Assembly (NCBI GenBank): GCA_013396525.1 | Contig: VWYX01002185.1 | Span: 1-64,000 of the forward strand | Reading direction: 5' to 3' | Source: Chaetorhynchus papuensis | Taxonomy: Eukaryota > Chordata > Aves > Passeriformes > Rhipiduridae | Length of the DNA: 64,000 nucleotides | Shown here: positions 39,621 to 49,860 of the stretch, piece after piece | Position numbering within the stretch: position 1 is the stretch's first letter | Layout: the number at the start of each line of letters is the position of its first letter | The notes under the pieces: generated by a model | What the model was told of the DNA's origin: nothing | Database searches by the model: none | What the model saw: the letters and a program-made list of their open reading frames with translations, nothing else | Program-made: the position numbers and the translations under genes

Positions 39621-40978
39621 AAATATGTAGTTATGATTTTGAACACGAAATTGTGTAACTATGATATTCTTTTAAATTGTTTTAAAAAAGTGGTTTCTAC
39701 TGTCTTCCAGAAGGGTTAACCACAGAGTAGCCACAGAAGTGATTTTGTTTTTTTCACAAAATGTAGTATTCCTGGACACTTTACTGAAGCGTTACAATGT
39801 GAATACAGCAAATTACTTCATTGCAAAATTGATCGTGAGTTGTTACTGCTTCACTCATTGCAATTTTGGTGAGTGCTATTGGAATTTTTAAAATATATTG
39901 CTCTATGCATAACTTTTAAGTCACTAATGATGAGAAAAATTACCTGGGAAATTAAAGTCGGTGGAGTACTATTGATGGTTCATTTGTCAGATTTCTGCAT
40001 AACCTTCGTCTAAATAATTTGGCGAACAATTTTCTCTTTATTCTGGAGTCCTTTGAAGCTTTTCCAGTTTACTGTTGTCAGAGATGGGGCTGTCTTTGGA
40101 GATTCAAGGCCAGTATATTCAGTCTACGTTGACCATGTATCAGCCAATACCAGCCTGCTGTGCAGAAGTAGCCAAAATGACATCCTCACCTTCTGACAGA
40201 CAGTGCCAAGTGTGCTGGCGTCATTATTTTGTGATGTTTTCTGTTCTGAGTCGCACTGAAGAAAGCACAGCTCCTGAGCTTGAATACAGCCCTAATAAAA
40301 ATGGGCAACGAGACTGTATGCAGTGAAGTGTCCAGTTTTCTCTCTAGCTGGCTTTAGCTGGGTCCTTTTAACATGGATCAGTGCTGTCTGCTCTGCAAAA
40401 GGGACCTGCATGTATGCAGAGCATGAGAAGAAGGCAGCCTGTTGATGGGCTTACCCTCTGTGATTCTGCTGTTCCTCTAGCACTGGCACAGCAATGCCAC
40501 TGCTGGTGCAGGAGAGCTGATTGCCCACGTTGTGAAGTGGGATCCAACACTGATATCTCACATCCTCAGAGGGAGAGGTGTTACAGCTGGTGTCGTGTGT
40601 GTTCTCATCCACTGCTGATGGCATTGTTGGTTTGAGTTCTTTGACTTTATCAATGTGATAAGATAAAAATAGGAAGAGACTACAGCAGACTTTGCAATCT
40701 CCATCCTAAAAACGTTAGAAGCTTTCTGTCTTATAATAACCCTCAGAAGTTCACAGCTCATATGCAGATACCTACAGGATCTGAAGAGGTACCACTTAGT
40801 AGGTTTCTGTGGGGACAAAGCAGACATGATTTTGCTTTGAATTTAGGGAGGGCTTGGGTCTTAACAGGATGAAGGCTGTCAGATATGTCAGGAGTTAGGG
40901 CAGTCTCTGGGTCCCCATCTTTCTTCTTCTCACTTCTCTGGTGCTCTTATGTTGATCCTGTTCCAGGGTGAGAGGGTT

Positions 40979-41000
40979 GTGTGTGTGTGTGTGTGTGTGT
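40979..41000. repeat. (GT)11 microsatellite
   Basis: Eleven uninterrupted GT units about 400 bp upstream of the putative terminal exon. Likely length-polymorphic. Confidence 0.92.
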
Positions 41001-41361
41001 TTGAGGGCAGCTCATCAAAGTGCTCCTGTGTCCTGCTGAGGCAGGGCTTAGTGTGGGGCTGCACTCACTCTTGAGACCTCACTGCTGCAGTGCTTACCTG
41101 GAACCACGGCTGCTCTCTCCCACTGTAGGCCAATGGATTTACAATCCTGATTGTTGCAACTGACCATATGTTCTTCATCACAGAGTCAGCCTCGCCTTTG
41201 GTATCATGAGTGGCTTTCTTGTTTCTACAATCCTCTCCCCTTGAGTATCCTGTGTTTTACAGTAGGTGAAATCTGATGATTTTTCTGTGGGATTTTCACC
41301 CTGCCAGTGCTACTCTTTCATTTCTGATGGAAACATTCCCATGTCAACAGCTGCATAACTA

Positions 41362-41399
41362 GCTTGCTGCCTTTTTCTTTTGTCTCCTTCTTTCTCCAG
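41362..41399 (+). promoter_or_regulatory. CHCHD6: Splice acceptor of putative CHCHD6 terminal exon
   Basis: A strong 3' splice site. From about 41370 to 41397 nearly every base is a pyrimidine (CTTTTTCTTTTGTCTCC and then TTCTTTCTCC), followed directly by AG at 41398-41399. A possible branch-point sequence (CATAACT) sits upstream near 41353. The strength of the tract is the main reason for choosing this position as the start of the last exon. Without transcript data it remains a sequence prediction. Confidence 0.55.
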
Positions 41400-41423
41400 G
41401 AGCTGTTTGTTAATTCTGGATAA
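41400..41423 (+). CDS. CHCHD6: Putative CHCHD6 terminal coding exon (ELFVNSG, stop)
   Basis: After the AG at 41399 the frame is phase 0, which matches the end of the CHCH exon at 5218. It reads seven codons, E-L-F-V-N-S-G, then TAA at 41421-41423. Joined to the upstream exon, the protein would have 13 residues after its last cysteine. This is the same length as the CHCHD3 tail I recall (VNHAKQ then SMLEKGG), also with Leu in the tail and a final Gly. Mammalian CHCHD6 as I recall it stops sooner (HKG), so the tail would be a lineage difference or a retained ancestral form. The support is the acceptor, phase, length match and following 3' UTR. A different short terminal exon elsewhere in the interval cannot be ruled out. 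Confidence 0.5.
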   Translation, partial: ELFVNSG

Positions 41424-41950
41424 ACGTCATCCGCCAAAGAGCAGAGGACAGGGACCACAGATGCCCTTGGAAGCCCCAGCATCCTTCTGGACAGACACTG
41501 ACCAAAACCGGTGCCTTCTGCCCTCCGTGACCCAAGACAATACATCATGATTCCTCTTCTAGCTGCCTGCATGTATCAGTCTCGGTGGACGTTCCTGGAG
41601 TTGGGAGAAGGGTCCCAGGAGAGGGGGATGCTATAGTTTCTTTTTATTGTTTTGCAATGTAAAGAATTGTGTTGACCCCAGGTGCTTCCAGCACATCTTG
41701 TAGCTTGGGGTCTTGCCCGACATGAGCCTGGTTCACCCAGTTCTAACTTTTGTTTCACCAACCTCCATCTGAGTTTCAAGAGCTGTTGCCTCTGTTTGTT
41801 TGCTCTGGAGAAAGGGGTCCAAAGTATTTGGAAGTAACCCTGAGCAGCTTGTTAGGATTAACTGTTCCTAGCATGCTGCCATTGGTTACATGCAGGCGCA
41901 TTCCTTCCTTCCAAGGTTCCCTCCTAAACAATAAAGTGTTTAACGGTCAC
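41424..41950 (+). other. CHCHD6: Putative CHCHD6 3' UTR
   Basis: About 527 bp follow the predicted TAA and end near a canonical poly(A) signal. No long open frame or repeat family is visible in it. The likely cleavage site is a CA around 41948-41949, about 14 bases after AATAAA, followed by a GT-rich stretch (CTGTGTGCTGTGAG) of the kind bound by CstF. The 3' end is estimated to within about 10 bases. Confidence 0.5.
41930..41935 (+). terminator. CHCHD6: Poly(A) signal AATAAA
   Basis: A canonical AATAAA hexamer, with a CA cleavage-site candidate 13-14 bases downstream and a GU-rich downstream element at 41951-41965. Isolated AATAAA sequences occur by chance elsewhere (for example 29154 and 33020). 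This one stands out because it has both flanking elements and lies about 500 bp after a good terminal-exon acceptor on the same strand. Confidence 0.6.
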
Positions 41951-43079
41951 TGTGTGCTGTGAGATGCTTTCAGTCCCATGAGTTTGTAAACTGCTTTTTT
42001 CTGTCTATTGCCGATGCCAACAAAAACTCCAAATGAGTGTGAGGAATAGCAGTATTTCAAGTCACAGTTTGTAAATCACAAAACTTGTTCGTTTTGGTCC
42101 CAGGATGACTGGCTTATTTGAAAGTACTTGGTGCAAAGTCCTGGCTGAAGGGAACTGGTGGTGGGGAACCATACTGGAAAAACCTTTGCCTGCTGGATGC
42201 AGAGCCCAGGTTATCTTCCTTTTCACCAGCTCTTGTGTGCAGTTCCTGCTGTGTCTGCCATAAACCGTCATCCCTTTCAGCCTTGTGCTCTGTGTTGAGC
42301 CCTCTCCTTGCTTCGTGAGGAATGGAGGAAGCTGAGTGCATCTGGAATCTTATTCTCCTAGAGGTAGGTGTGGCAGAGCTGCAAAAGGCCTGTCAGCAAA
42401 CCAGGGGAGCAGGACTGCTTTGGTAACTTCATTCCTTTTCGCTGGGTAGAGCTTCTCTGGCAGCATTAGCTGCCTCTGTCCTCTCTGACTGTATCTGACA
42501 GTTTTTGAAGAATGTGAACATGGATTTTTGGAGGTCGTGTCAGAGTTTAATGCAGTGTTTATGAAAATGGATGAGGGGGGCTGAGAATTGTTTTCTGTGT
42601 TATATTCTGCTTCGTTCCTTTTTTCTTTAGACAGCAACTTAGTGCTTTACATCTTCATTAAAGCAACAAAATGCCTTTCCTTCTTACTGAGAGCGGATGC
42701 CACAACACTTTTCATCCTCAGAAGTGAGGTTTGCTTATCCATGGCTTATCTCTCTTAGTCTCAGATCTTGCAAAAATTCCAGCTCTGCATCTTTGTGTAG
42801 GTCAAACTTGCTGTCCCCAAGGGAGGAAGAGCAGGTTTTCCAAACAAATTAGGACACTTGGTGCCCTCAGATCTGTTGGAGAAGGACTGGATGGGCTTTT
42901 GCTGCTGCTGCCATGCCAGCCTTTGGATGTGCTTGGATAGCCACAGAACTTCTGACTATGCAGGCAGAGATTCAGAGCACCAAGGTCTGTCCCTGACTAG
43001 GTTTGAAATTATTATTGGTCTGAAGAGAAAAGTATGTATTTTGTCTCTTCCTCATTTTCCTCTTGCCCCTATCCAGCAT

Positions 43080-43540
43080 TGCCTTGGCATGAGTAATTTG
43101 CATGTCATTATTTCAGCTGCCCTAAATTGGGGGGGACTGTGATGCCAGGGCTGATTATTTGGCGGCACTGGGCAATTTTCTCTGTTAGGCAACTGTAATA
43201 CATTTTCATGTTCTTTTATAATGAGCTTTATTTACCAAATTGGCAATTCCTCTGTTGAGAAATAACTGATTACAGCATTCAGGGAGTTGCTGTCATCTCA
43301 AGATATGCAGGTGTCTGTGGAACATAAACAGATGTGATCATTCAGACAGTGAACTCGATAGAGGGTAGGGGGGAAAAATCAGCCATAAAATCATAAATGT
43401 AACAGCTACAGCTAATGCTGGCCAGGTGCATTGCGGCTGTTTGCAGCCCAACAAGGACAAAGTGGCACTCGAAGGCCATCCAGCACCTCCAGATGAGGGA
43501 CTGCTGGATTGTTAGCTGAAAATACACCTCTTGCCTGTCA
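43080..43540. promoter_or_regulatory. Possible conserved non-coding element
   Basis: A patch with an octamer-like TAATTTGCATGTCATTA near 43096-43112. POU factors bind ATTTGCAT, seen here as AATTTGCAT. Further homeodomain-like AT-rich cores follow (ATAACTGATTACAG near 43261). The sequence is unique and compositionally distinct from its flanks. Enhancer function is inferred. Confidence 0.3.
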
Positions 43541-44439
43541 CTGCATGTCAATACTGGCTTGCCTAACTCTGTCTCCCAAAGTTTCTGAGGACAGACATTT
43601 GTTTGTGGCGCAGATTTGAAGTGAGAAACTCCTCTGTCCCGCCGTGCTGGGTTTGATTTTAGCTTACTCTGTGCTAAATGTCTGCAAACTTCTTGGTGAT
43701 CGTGTCCATGGGGACTGTGGTCCCATCTGCCCTTCAGGCAGTCCCTTTCCTTTGGTGTTTCCTAGTGCCCAGGAGCAGTTTTGTTGCTGCTGTTGCCCTA
43801 ATCACCAGCTCAGATACCTGAGCCTGGGGGAAAAGATCATCACCAGAGATGTCAATAGGAAACTGCTGAAGTTCAGTCGTAGAGTCTCAGCTGCTATCCA
43901 AGTAAAAAGGTAACAGAGCTTCTCAAGTGAATGTTTTCTGTTCCCCTTCATCTTTGCTGCTCCTGTATTACCCAGGCCCCTGCAAAGAAGGAAGAAGCCT
44001 TGCACCTTCTCCTAGGCTCCCTCTCCTTATGTTTCTCCTTGACTGCTTGTTGGATATTTGGAGCAATTTTTTCTGTGCAAGATTGTGACAGCAGGTGTCA
44101 GTTATGCTCCAGAGTGGCAGGAATCATTATTCCTGGAGCCTGGTGTCCAGTGTTGAATAGATGTCCTTTCCACACCGCTACCACCACAGCTGGCATTAAT
44201 GGGCAACTAGGGCAGCAGGATAAACAAGGTCTGAATCTATTGTGCAAGCTGAATTAGAGGCAGTTTCCTCCAAAGGCAGCTTTGAGGTGGGTAGAGGCAG
44301 CCAGCCACGCTGCTGTCTGTGCTGCATGTGCTGGGTAAAAAGCAGCTCTTTTGTGACCAGGAGTATCTGTGACCTGTTTCGCTGACTAAAACCAACCCTG
44401 CCCATGGCCAGGTGCAGCTTGGGCACAGTGCTCCCTTCA

Positions 44440-44880
44440 GCTGAGCAGTGCATGTCCATTTTGCCTGCCTGGTTATTGCAGTTCCCTGCAAACTGGGTAA
44501 TTTTGTGTACAAATGCATCCGGTGATTCGGATGCAATGTGCACAATTGTGGTAATTTCATGTGAAAATACAGCTTGCAGAGTGCCTGCTTTAAGAGTATG
44601 AATTGTTTTAAAACTTGCCAGATGAATGGAAGGAACAACCTTTTTATTCATGCATAATTTCTTAGCGTTGCAGGGAGGGAAAAGAACAAAACCAGTGAAG
44701 TTAGAGAAGATACAGGAAATAACAGAACTGATAAAAATTTTCCAGTAGGCCTCAATAGCTTTGTAAATGAAACATTCAACAAGCAGCACTTTGAGATTCC
44801 AGTGTGCAAGAACATCACCGGCGCTCTAAGCACCAAATTTGTGATCTTGCATAAAAACTCAACCCGTTGCCTCCTGTTGT
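44440..44880. promoter_or_regulatory. Possible conserved non-coding element
   Basis: AT-rich unique sequence with repeated short cores. These include GGTAATTTTGTG near 44497, GGTAATTTCATGTG near 44550, a near-palindromic TGCATCCGGTGATTCGGATGCA around 44514-44535, and TTATTCATGCATAATTTC near 44644. No coding frame is convincing. Function is inferred from texture only. Confidence 0.28.
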
Positions 44881-46819
44881 TAATATTTCACACTTGACTT
44901 TGCAAGATGCTTTATCTAATATCCTCTCTGCATTTAGGCAGCTACCTTCTCTGCCTTGTCCATGACGGGAGAGGCGGGAGGAGGAAGGCAATTGCCAAGT
45001 GTGTCTGTAATCTATGTAGGAGGGTTTTGTGTAGCTGTAGGGGGAGAAGAGTAAGTCTCATTTCCTATTTTATAGTCTGCTGAATCCTGTGATCTCATGC
45101 TGTGTGCTCCTTTTCCAAGCGAAATTTTTCAATTTGTCTTTCAAGTTGTTGTTATTTTTTATTTCCAAACTGGTTAAAGTGTTTGTCTGAAACTTGTTGA
45201 TAAATTGTTTATGTCTGACTCCCTAAGGTGCTTCACTGCCAGTCTTGTACGTGTCTCAGGACCACCTTTTTCTTCTCTTGTCTTGTGCCCCCCCAGTGGG
45301 CTGTTGCATCCAGCACTGAACGTTATCAGCCCTTTTTTGGAAACCCGTGGGAGCCTGAAGGGCTGTTCAGTGTCCTGCAACACGTAACCCCACACCTGCT
45401 CCCATTCCTGTGGGACAAGGGGGATGTGATACTCCTGAACTGACTCACCTGCCTTGTCAGCCCTATCACTCTGCTCTTGGTGTGTGTTGGATTCTCCCCA
45501 CTTTCCCTGTTCTCGATTCCTTGGGGGAGTGAAGGTTGATGTGGGCTGAAGTGATTGGGCTGTATCACCTCTGTGCTGAGGCTGTTCAGGCCGGTGGCGC
45601 TGCCCCTCCATCTCCCACTCTGGTGTGTAATTGTGCTGGCAGAGCAGTAGTTCTGCAACCTGGGGCAAAGCCAGAGGAAGCAAATGGAGCAGCCACTGCT
45701 CTCAGGAGAGCTCCCTGTCCAAAATGTGTCTTGGATTTAATCACACGTGTGCTCTTTCAGACTTTTTATAGAGGTCAGAGCGTGGCAGGAAACTTTCCTC
45801 TGCCGTCTTCCTAGGGAGAGCAGCACACAAACTTTTCCTTCCAAGTTGAAATCAATTGTTCCCTCAGGGCTATGCAACAAACTGCTCCTGGAGCTGGTTT
45901 CCCCTTGTGAATGGCCTAAATTAGATGCTCTCCCTGGTTGCCCTCATTGGAATAGCTTGTGCTTTTTCCAGCCATTTCATTTGTGCCATTTGCTAGGAGA
46001 TGTTGATAGCACTTGTCTGGTTCCTGCTGCCCTGTGTTGTTCTCTGTGGGAGCTATTGCATGGCAGGCCTGCTGTCCCAGGGAGTGTAGGAGAAGAGGCA
46101 GTAGGGGCCTGGAATCTCATTTTGATTCCTACTTTGCATCCTCCTTTGTTTTCAGAAAGTATGTTTAAAAATAATTTCTGGTATCTTTGGAGCAGGTTTG
46201 CTAATTGACATGAGTTGAAACAAAGCCCTTTGGCTCACTTGGATCTTTTTGAGGAGTTGGAATCTGTTTGCCTCCTTATGGATCCCTGAAAGCTTAGTTT
46301 TAAAATTCTTTTTGAATACTGAATTGATACTGGGGCGGCAGCTGCAGGGTAAGTTGTTTTCATTCCCATCTACTGCTAACATTTTTGGCAAACTGGTGCG
46401 TGCAGCTCAGTCCTATACACTTCCTACTGCCTGCTCTACAGAATTAAAATAGAAAGTTACCTTCAGCATTTCAGACCAGAAAGCAGTTTGGAGTCACCCA
46501 GACACTCCAGCTGTGCCTTCTGCCTGTGTGTCTGTGCATGAGCAGCTCTGCTGGAGTCTCTGGGTGGGCATCTCCTCCTTGCCAATGGGGCAGAGCTTTT
46601 CTTTATTTAGTCCTTGAACTGTCTGAGTTAATCTGTCTAATGGCCAGCAGTGGAGGGCATGAGTGACACTCCCTCAGGAGGAGTAAAAGGATGTTATTTT
46701 TTCCCTCCTGCGACCTCTTGAACATCCCACTGTACCCATTTTCTTGGTGATGGAGTCCATCATCATAGTGAGTTTGAGTTTTATTTTCCATGAATGGGGA
46801 GTGCCACTGTAAGTCAGGA

Positions 46820-47240
46820 TTAGCTAAACATAACATTAAAAATAAAGCACGGCTATTAATTTAATGGGTTCCTTGTTACAACCACCATAAAACAAGTAAA
46901 CAGGAACTCTGCCAGTGCTGCCTGCAGTCCTCCTCCAAGCGGCTGAACCAAGGGAGAGATTTGAACTCTTGCCATTTGATAAAGCCATGTGCGAACATGG
47001 CTTTTTAAAAATTAATTCTTTACGTTTTGTTTAGTAGCCTTTCAACTGCTGGAGAAGCCTGGGCAGTGACTGCAACAGAGCTTTGTGGCTCTTAATGAGA
47101 CAGAGGGGAAATGCCAGTTCAGAACTTAACTTAAATCATATCAGCCAAAATAAAAACTTACTAAAGGCAGAGAAATTGTTCTTTGTGGACTGCCTCACTG
47201 AAACAGCCTTCGTGATCCCTTTAATCCTTACTCGTTTTTG
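46820..47240. promoter_or_regulatory. Possible conserved non-coding element containing a hairpin
   Basis: Unique A/T-rich sequence with a homeodomain-like core (GCTATTAATTTAATGGG near 46851), a forkhead-like GTAAACA near 46897, and further AT cores to about 47160. It contains the perfect inverted repeat at 46981-47004, listed separately. Confidence 0.28.
46981..47004 (+). other. Perfect 10-bp hairpin with GCGA loop
   Basis: AAAGCCATGT (46981-46990) and ACATGGCTTT (46995-47004) are exact reverse complements separated by GCGA. If transcribed on the plus strand, this would fold as a 10-bp stem closed by a GNRA-type tetraloop, followed by further T residues (47005-47006). By rough reckoning a perfect 10-bp stem with a fixed 4-base loop is expected well under once per 64 kb. 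No known RNA family was recognised. Confidence 0.8.
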
Positions 47241-49440
47241 TTTTGCAAAGGACAATAAGTAAGTTTTGTGGTAGGACTTTTTCCCCTCTACTCTTTACCT
47301 TCCGGAGTGCTGTTCTAACTAATGGCAACTTCCTTGGGTTGTAATTCACTGGATTAAATGGATCACGGTGTGGATCTGTGGTGGCCACATAGACTGGGTG
47401 CCTGCTCCCAAGCACAGTTCTGTCACTGCATCTCAGGGCTCTGCAGTGGGGAGGCACACAGAGGTGTCCAAACAGAGTGTAAGCTGAAAGCAGTAGAATT
47501 ATCTGTGTGCTGGGCTTCTTCCAGACTTAAATCAGGTGCTTGTGCAGTGCTGTGGGGTCTTTAGGTTAAAGAGGTTACAAAAAGAGAAAATACTCATCCA
47601 TTTATTTGAAGACTCCATTCTAGCTATTTTTATATAGTGCCTTCTGGTATCCTGAAGTTTACATTCCCAAACTGGAGGGTGGTTTACAAAACGGAATATC
47701 CACAGTAATGTATTTAATATACTTCATGGCTGCTTTCCCTAATCTGCTAAGGAAATCCAGCTGTGAAACCTCAGTGCCAGCTGTTGGTTCCACCCAGCCG
47801 CTGGTTGGCTGCATTCCCCCGTGCCAGGAAAAAGGAACTCTGCTCTCTGGAGGAAAGGGTTGCCATTTAGTCTGTGGCCAAACAGATAAAGAAGAGGATT
47901 CATGCTTCAGAGTCTAAGCTGATTATCTTCGTGAAAGTGCCGTCAGCCAGCAGGGTCTGGCTCCTCAGCTTCTCAGGAAACAAAGCAGATGTCCTCTTCT
48001 GAGGCTGCAGGTGGTCCTGTGTTGCTCACTGCTGATCCAAAACTCAGGGAGTTTTATTCGAGGCTACTTTGAGGCAATGAATGTGATCAGGTCTCTCTAG
48101 GTTATAGTAATCCAGTGCTGAGGTAACAGTATCCACGTGTGGTATCAGGAGAAGGAGATACATTTGCTTCATTGTGACTGATGGGCAGATGTTTCCATGG
48201 GTGGTTCTTCTTCTGGGTGGAAGAACTTCCTTCATCACTGCCGGGCATTGCACAGAAAAATGAGACCCCTGTGCACTCCATAAATTTAAGGTGATCTATA
48301 TCATTCTTGTGACTGTGAACTTGGTCACTGCCAGCCAGTGCTCACCTCGTGGGATTGCTTGGGAGGTCCAAACTCAGCTCTCTGGAAAAGCCAAGCACAC
48401 CCATTACAGGGAGGTTTTATTAAGTTGTACTCAGGAGAATTATGCTCCAGATCTCTTTGCAGTCACCCCTGAGACTGGGAGCTCTAACATTGCTACAGAC
48501 CTTGCAGCACTCCCGAGCATGCAGATGACAACATAATCACAGCTGTTCTCAGGAGGGCAGAATTCTGCCATTCTCAACTTGCAAGAAAATTGGATTTTAA
48601 TGAGGAGTACAAGGTGAAAACTTCTGAAACTTGGAAGCCTTTCACCATCCTTTGAAAATGTGCACCGTGGAGCAAAAAGCATGAAAGGTGGCTCAGCCCA
48701 CGGGGCTACCCTGTGAACAAGGCTCCCTGGGGAGAGCTCCTTACTCTCCTTGCTCCATCTGGTCCACAGGAATTAGATCCCTTCCATCCAGCCTTAGATT
48801 TGTGGGTTAAGTAATTTATAAACCAGTCTGCGATATTTCTTCTTATTGCTGTATATCCTTACGTATTCTCCCTAAAGCCCTTTTCAGGTTTTTAAAGCTA
48901 TATCAAATCTCTACCTGCAGACTGCAGGAGAAGCACCTTCCCTCTCGTGGTGTCTGTATGTCCAAGGAGGCTGTGCCTGGCCCAGGGTTTCCCCTCTTAT
49001 GTTGAACCTGGAGACTGAGTAGTTTATGGGAGTGAAGGGGAGGTGCTCAGGGAAAAGGAGTGGTTGAAAATGTACCTTTGACTGTTAACTTGGGAAAAAC
49101 TGATAGCCTTGGTTCAGGTTTTCTAAGGATTCTCCAAGCCCTGAAAACGTGGGTTAGTGAGTATGGCAGGTGAGTCTCAGAGCTGTACCATGAATTAATG
49201 GACTTTTCCATGGACCTGTGTGCAGGGTATCAAGTAGTATTAATGGTGCCCTTACTCCAAACTTCCTAATGCAAAATCATCAGTGATTTTGTAGCCCCTT
49301 ACTGTTAACAGAGATACTCCCTACCCCAGGAGCGAGACAGGGACTTCTGGAGAAGCCTTCCTTAAAGCACTCTGCAGGGCACTGACTGTGGGGACATCTG
49401 TGCAAACTGAAAAGCAAACTGATCCTGCTGACTCTGCCTC

Positions 49441-49860
49441 ATTTTACTTCCCCTGACAAGTAATTGAGTAGTTGCACTTTATTAATGCTAATGACTTTCT
49501 AGTTTGAGCTGTTAGTGTACAGTTTGATATTTATATTTATTTATTTGTAACATCCAGACTTTGTACTGTGTGGATTAATCCTTGAGCTAATCTGATGCTG
49601 AGCCATTATTGTGACAATTGAGTCACAATACAATTTGACATTCATGCTGTACCTGGTGTAGCTAATTTGTGTAACCCAATTTATAAATTACATAAATAGG
49701 TTACATAATTTACCACATACCTTATACACTTCACAGTAATATTCCCAGCTTGCAATTTAAACAATCTTTATACTGAGAATAATTTACACTGAAGACTCTT
49801 GAATAATTTTGCAATCTCTTCCAGGACAGATAAGGAGTCATGTTTGTTAAATAAACATTT
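49441..49860. promoter_or_regulatory. AT-rich, motif-dense putative enhancer
   Basis: About 420 bp of very AT-rich unique sequence at the start of the GC-rich part of the window. GGATTAATCC (49572-49581) is a perfect palindrome of the bicoid/OTX-type GGATTA site. TATTGTGAC (49607-49615) and GTCACAATA (49622-49630) form a perfect 9-bp inverted repeat around AATTGA. That repeat contains an AP-1 consensus TGAGTCA (49619-49625) and paired SOX-like ATTGT/ACAAT cores. Many ATTTA and TAATT cores follow to 49860. No coding frame is present. Enhancer function is inferred. Confidence 0.45.

Larger units (their letters stand above)
5219..41399 (+). other. CHCHD6: CHCHD6 last intron (about 36 kb, inferred)
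   Basis: The intron runs from the donor GTAACA at 5219 to the acceptor AG at 41398-41399. It is phase 0, because the upstream exon ends on a complete AAG codon and the downstream exon opens with GAG. No coding exon was recognised inside it. The longest open frame (27277-27936, plus, 219 codons) has no family signature. Contents I can name, listed separately, are pyrimidine and A/C-rich tracts, two GT repeats, a 26-bp duplicated unit, one CR1 fragment at 39.5 kb, and several regulatory-looking patches (about 23.9, 26.2, 28.8, 32.9 and 36.5 kb). Large stretches such as 5.3-19.9 kb, 20.2-22.0 kb, 24.1-26.1 kb and 33.1-36.5 kb show nothing beyond unique intronic sequence. The extent depends on the terminal-exon call at 41400. 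Confidence 0.55.
41951..49440. other. Intergenic stretch after CHCHD6
   Basis: No coding exon or repeat family was recognised in this 7.5 kb. The open frames are chance, including the 169-codon minus-strand frame at 45174-45683, which matches no family I know. Candidate regulatory patches at 43.1-43.5, 44.4-44.9 and 46.8-47.2 kb and a hairpin at 46981 are listed separately. The remainder appears to be unique non-coding sequence. Confidence 0.5.

Noticed and set aside
45174..45683. 169-codon minus-strand frame, considered as a retroviral or LTR remnant
   Set aside because: No protease, reverse transcriptase or gag motif, no TG...CA ends with target duplication, and no primer-binding site was seen.
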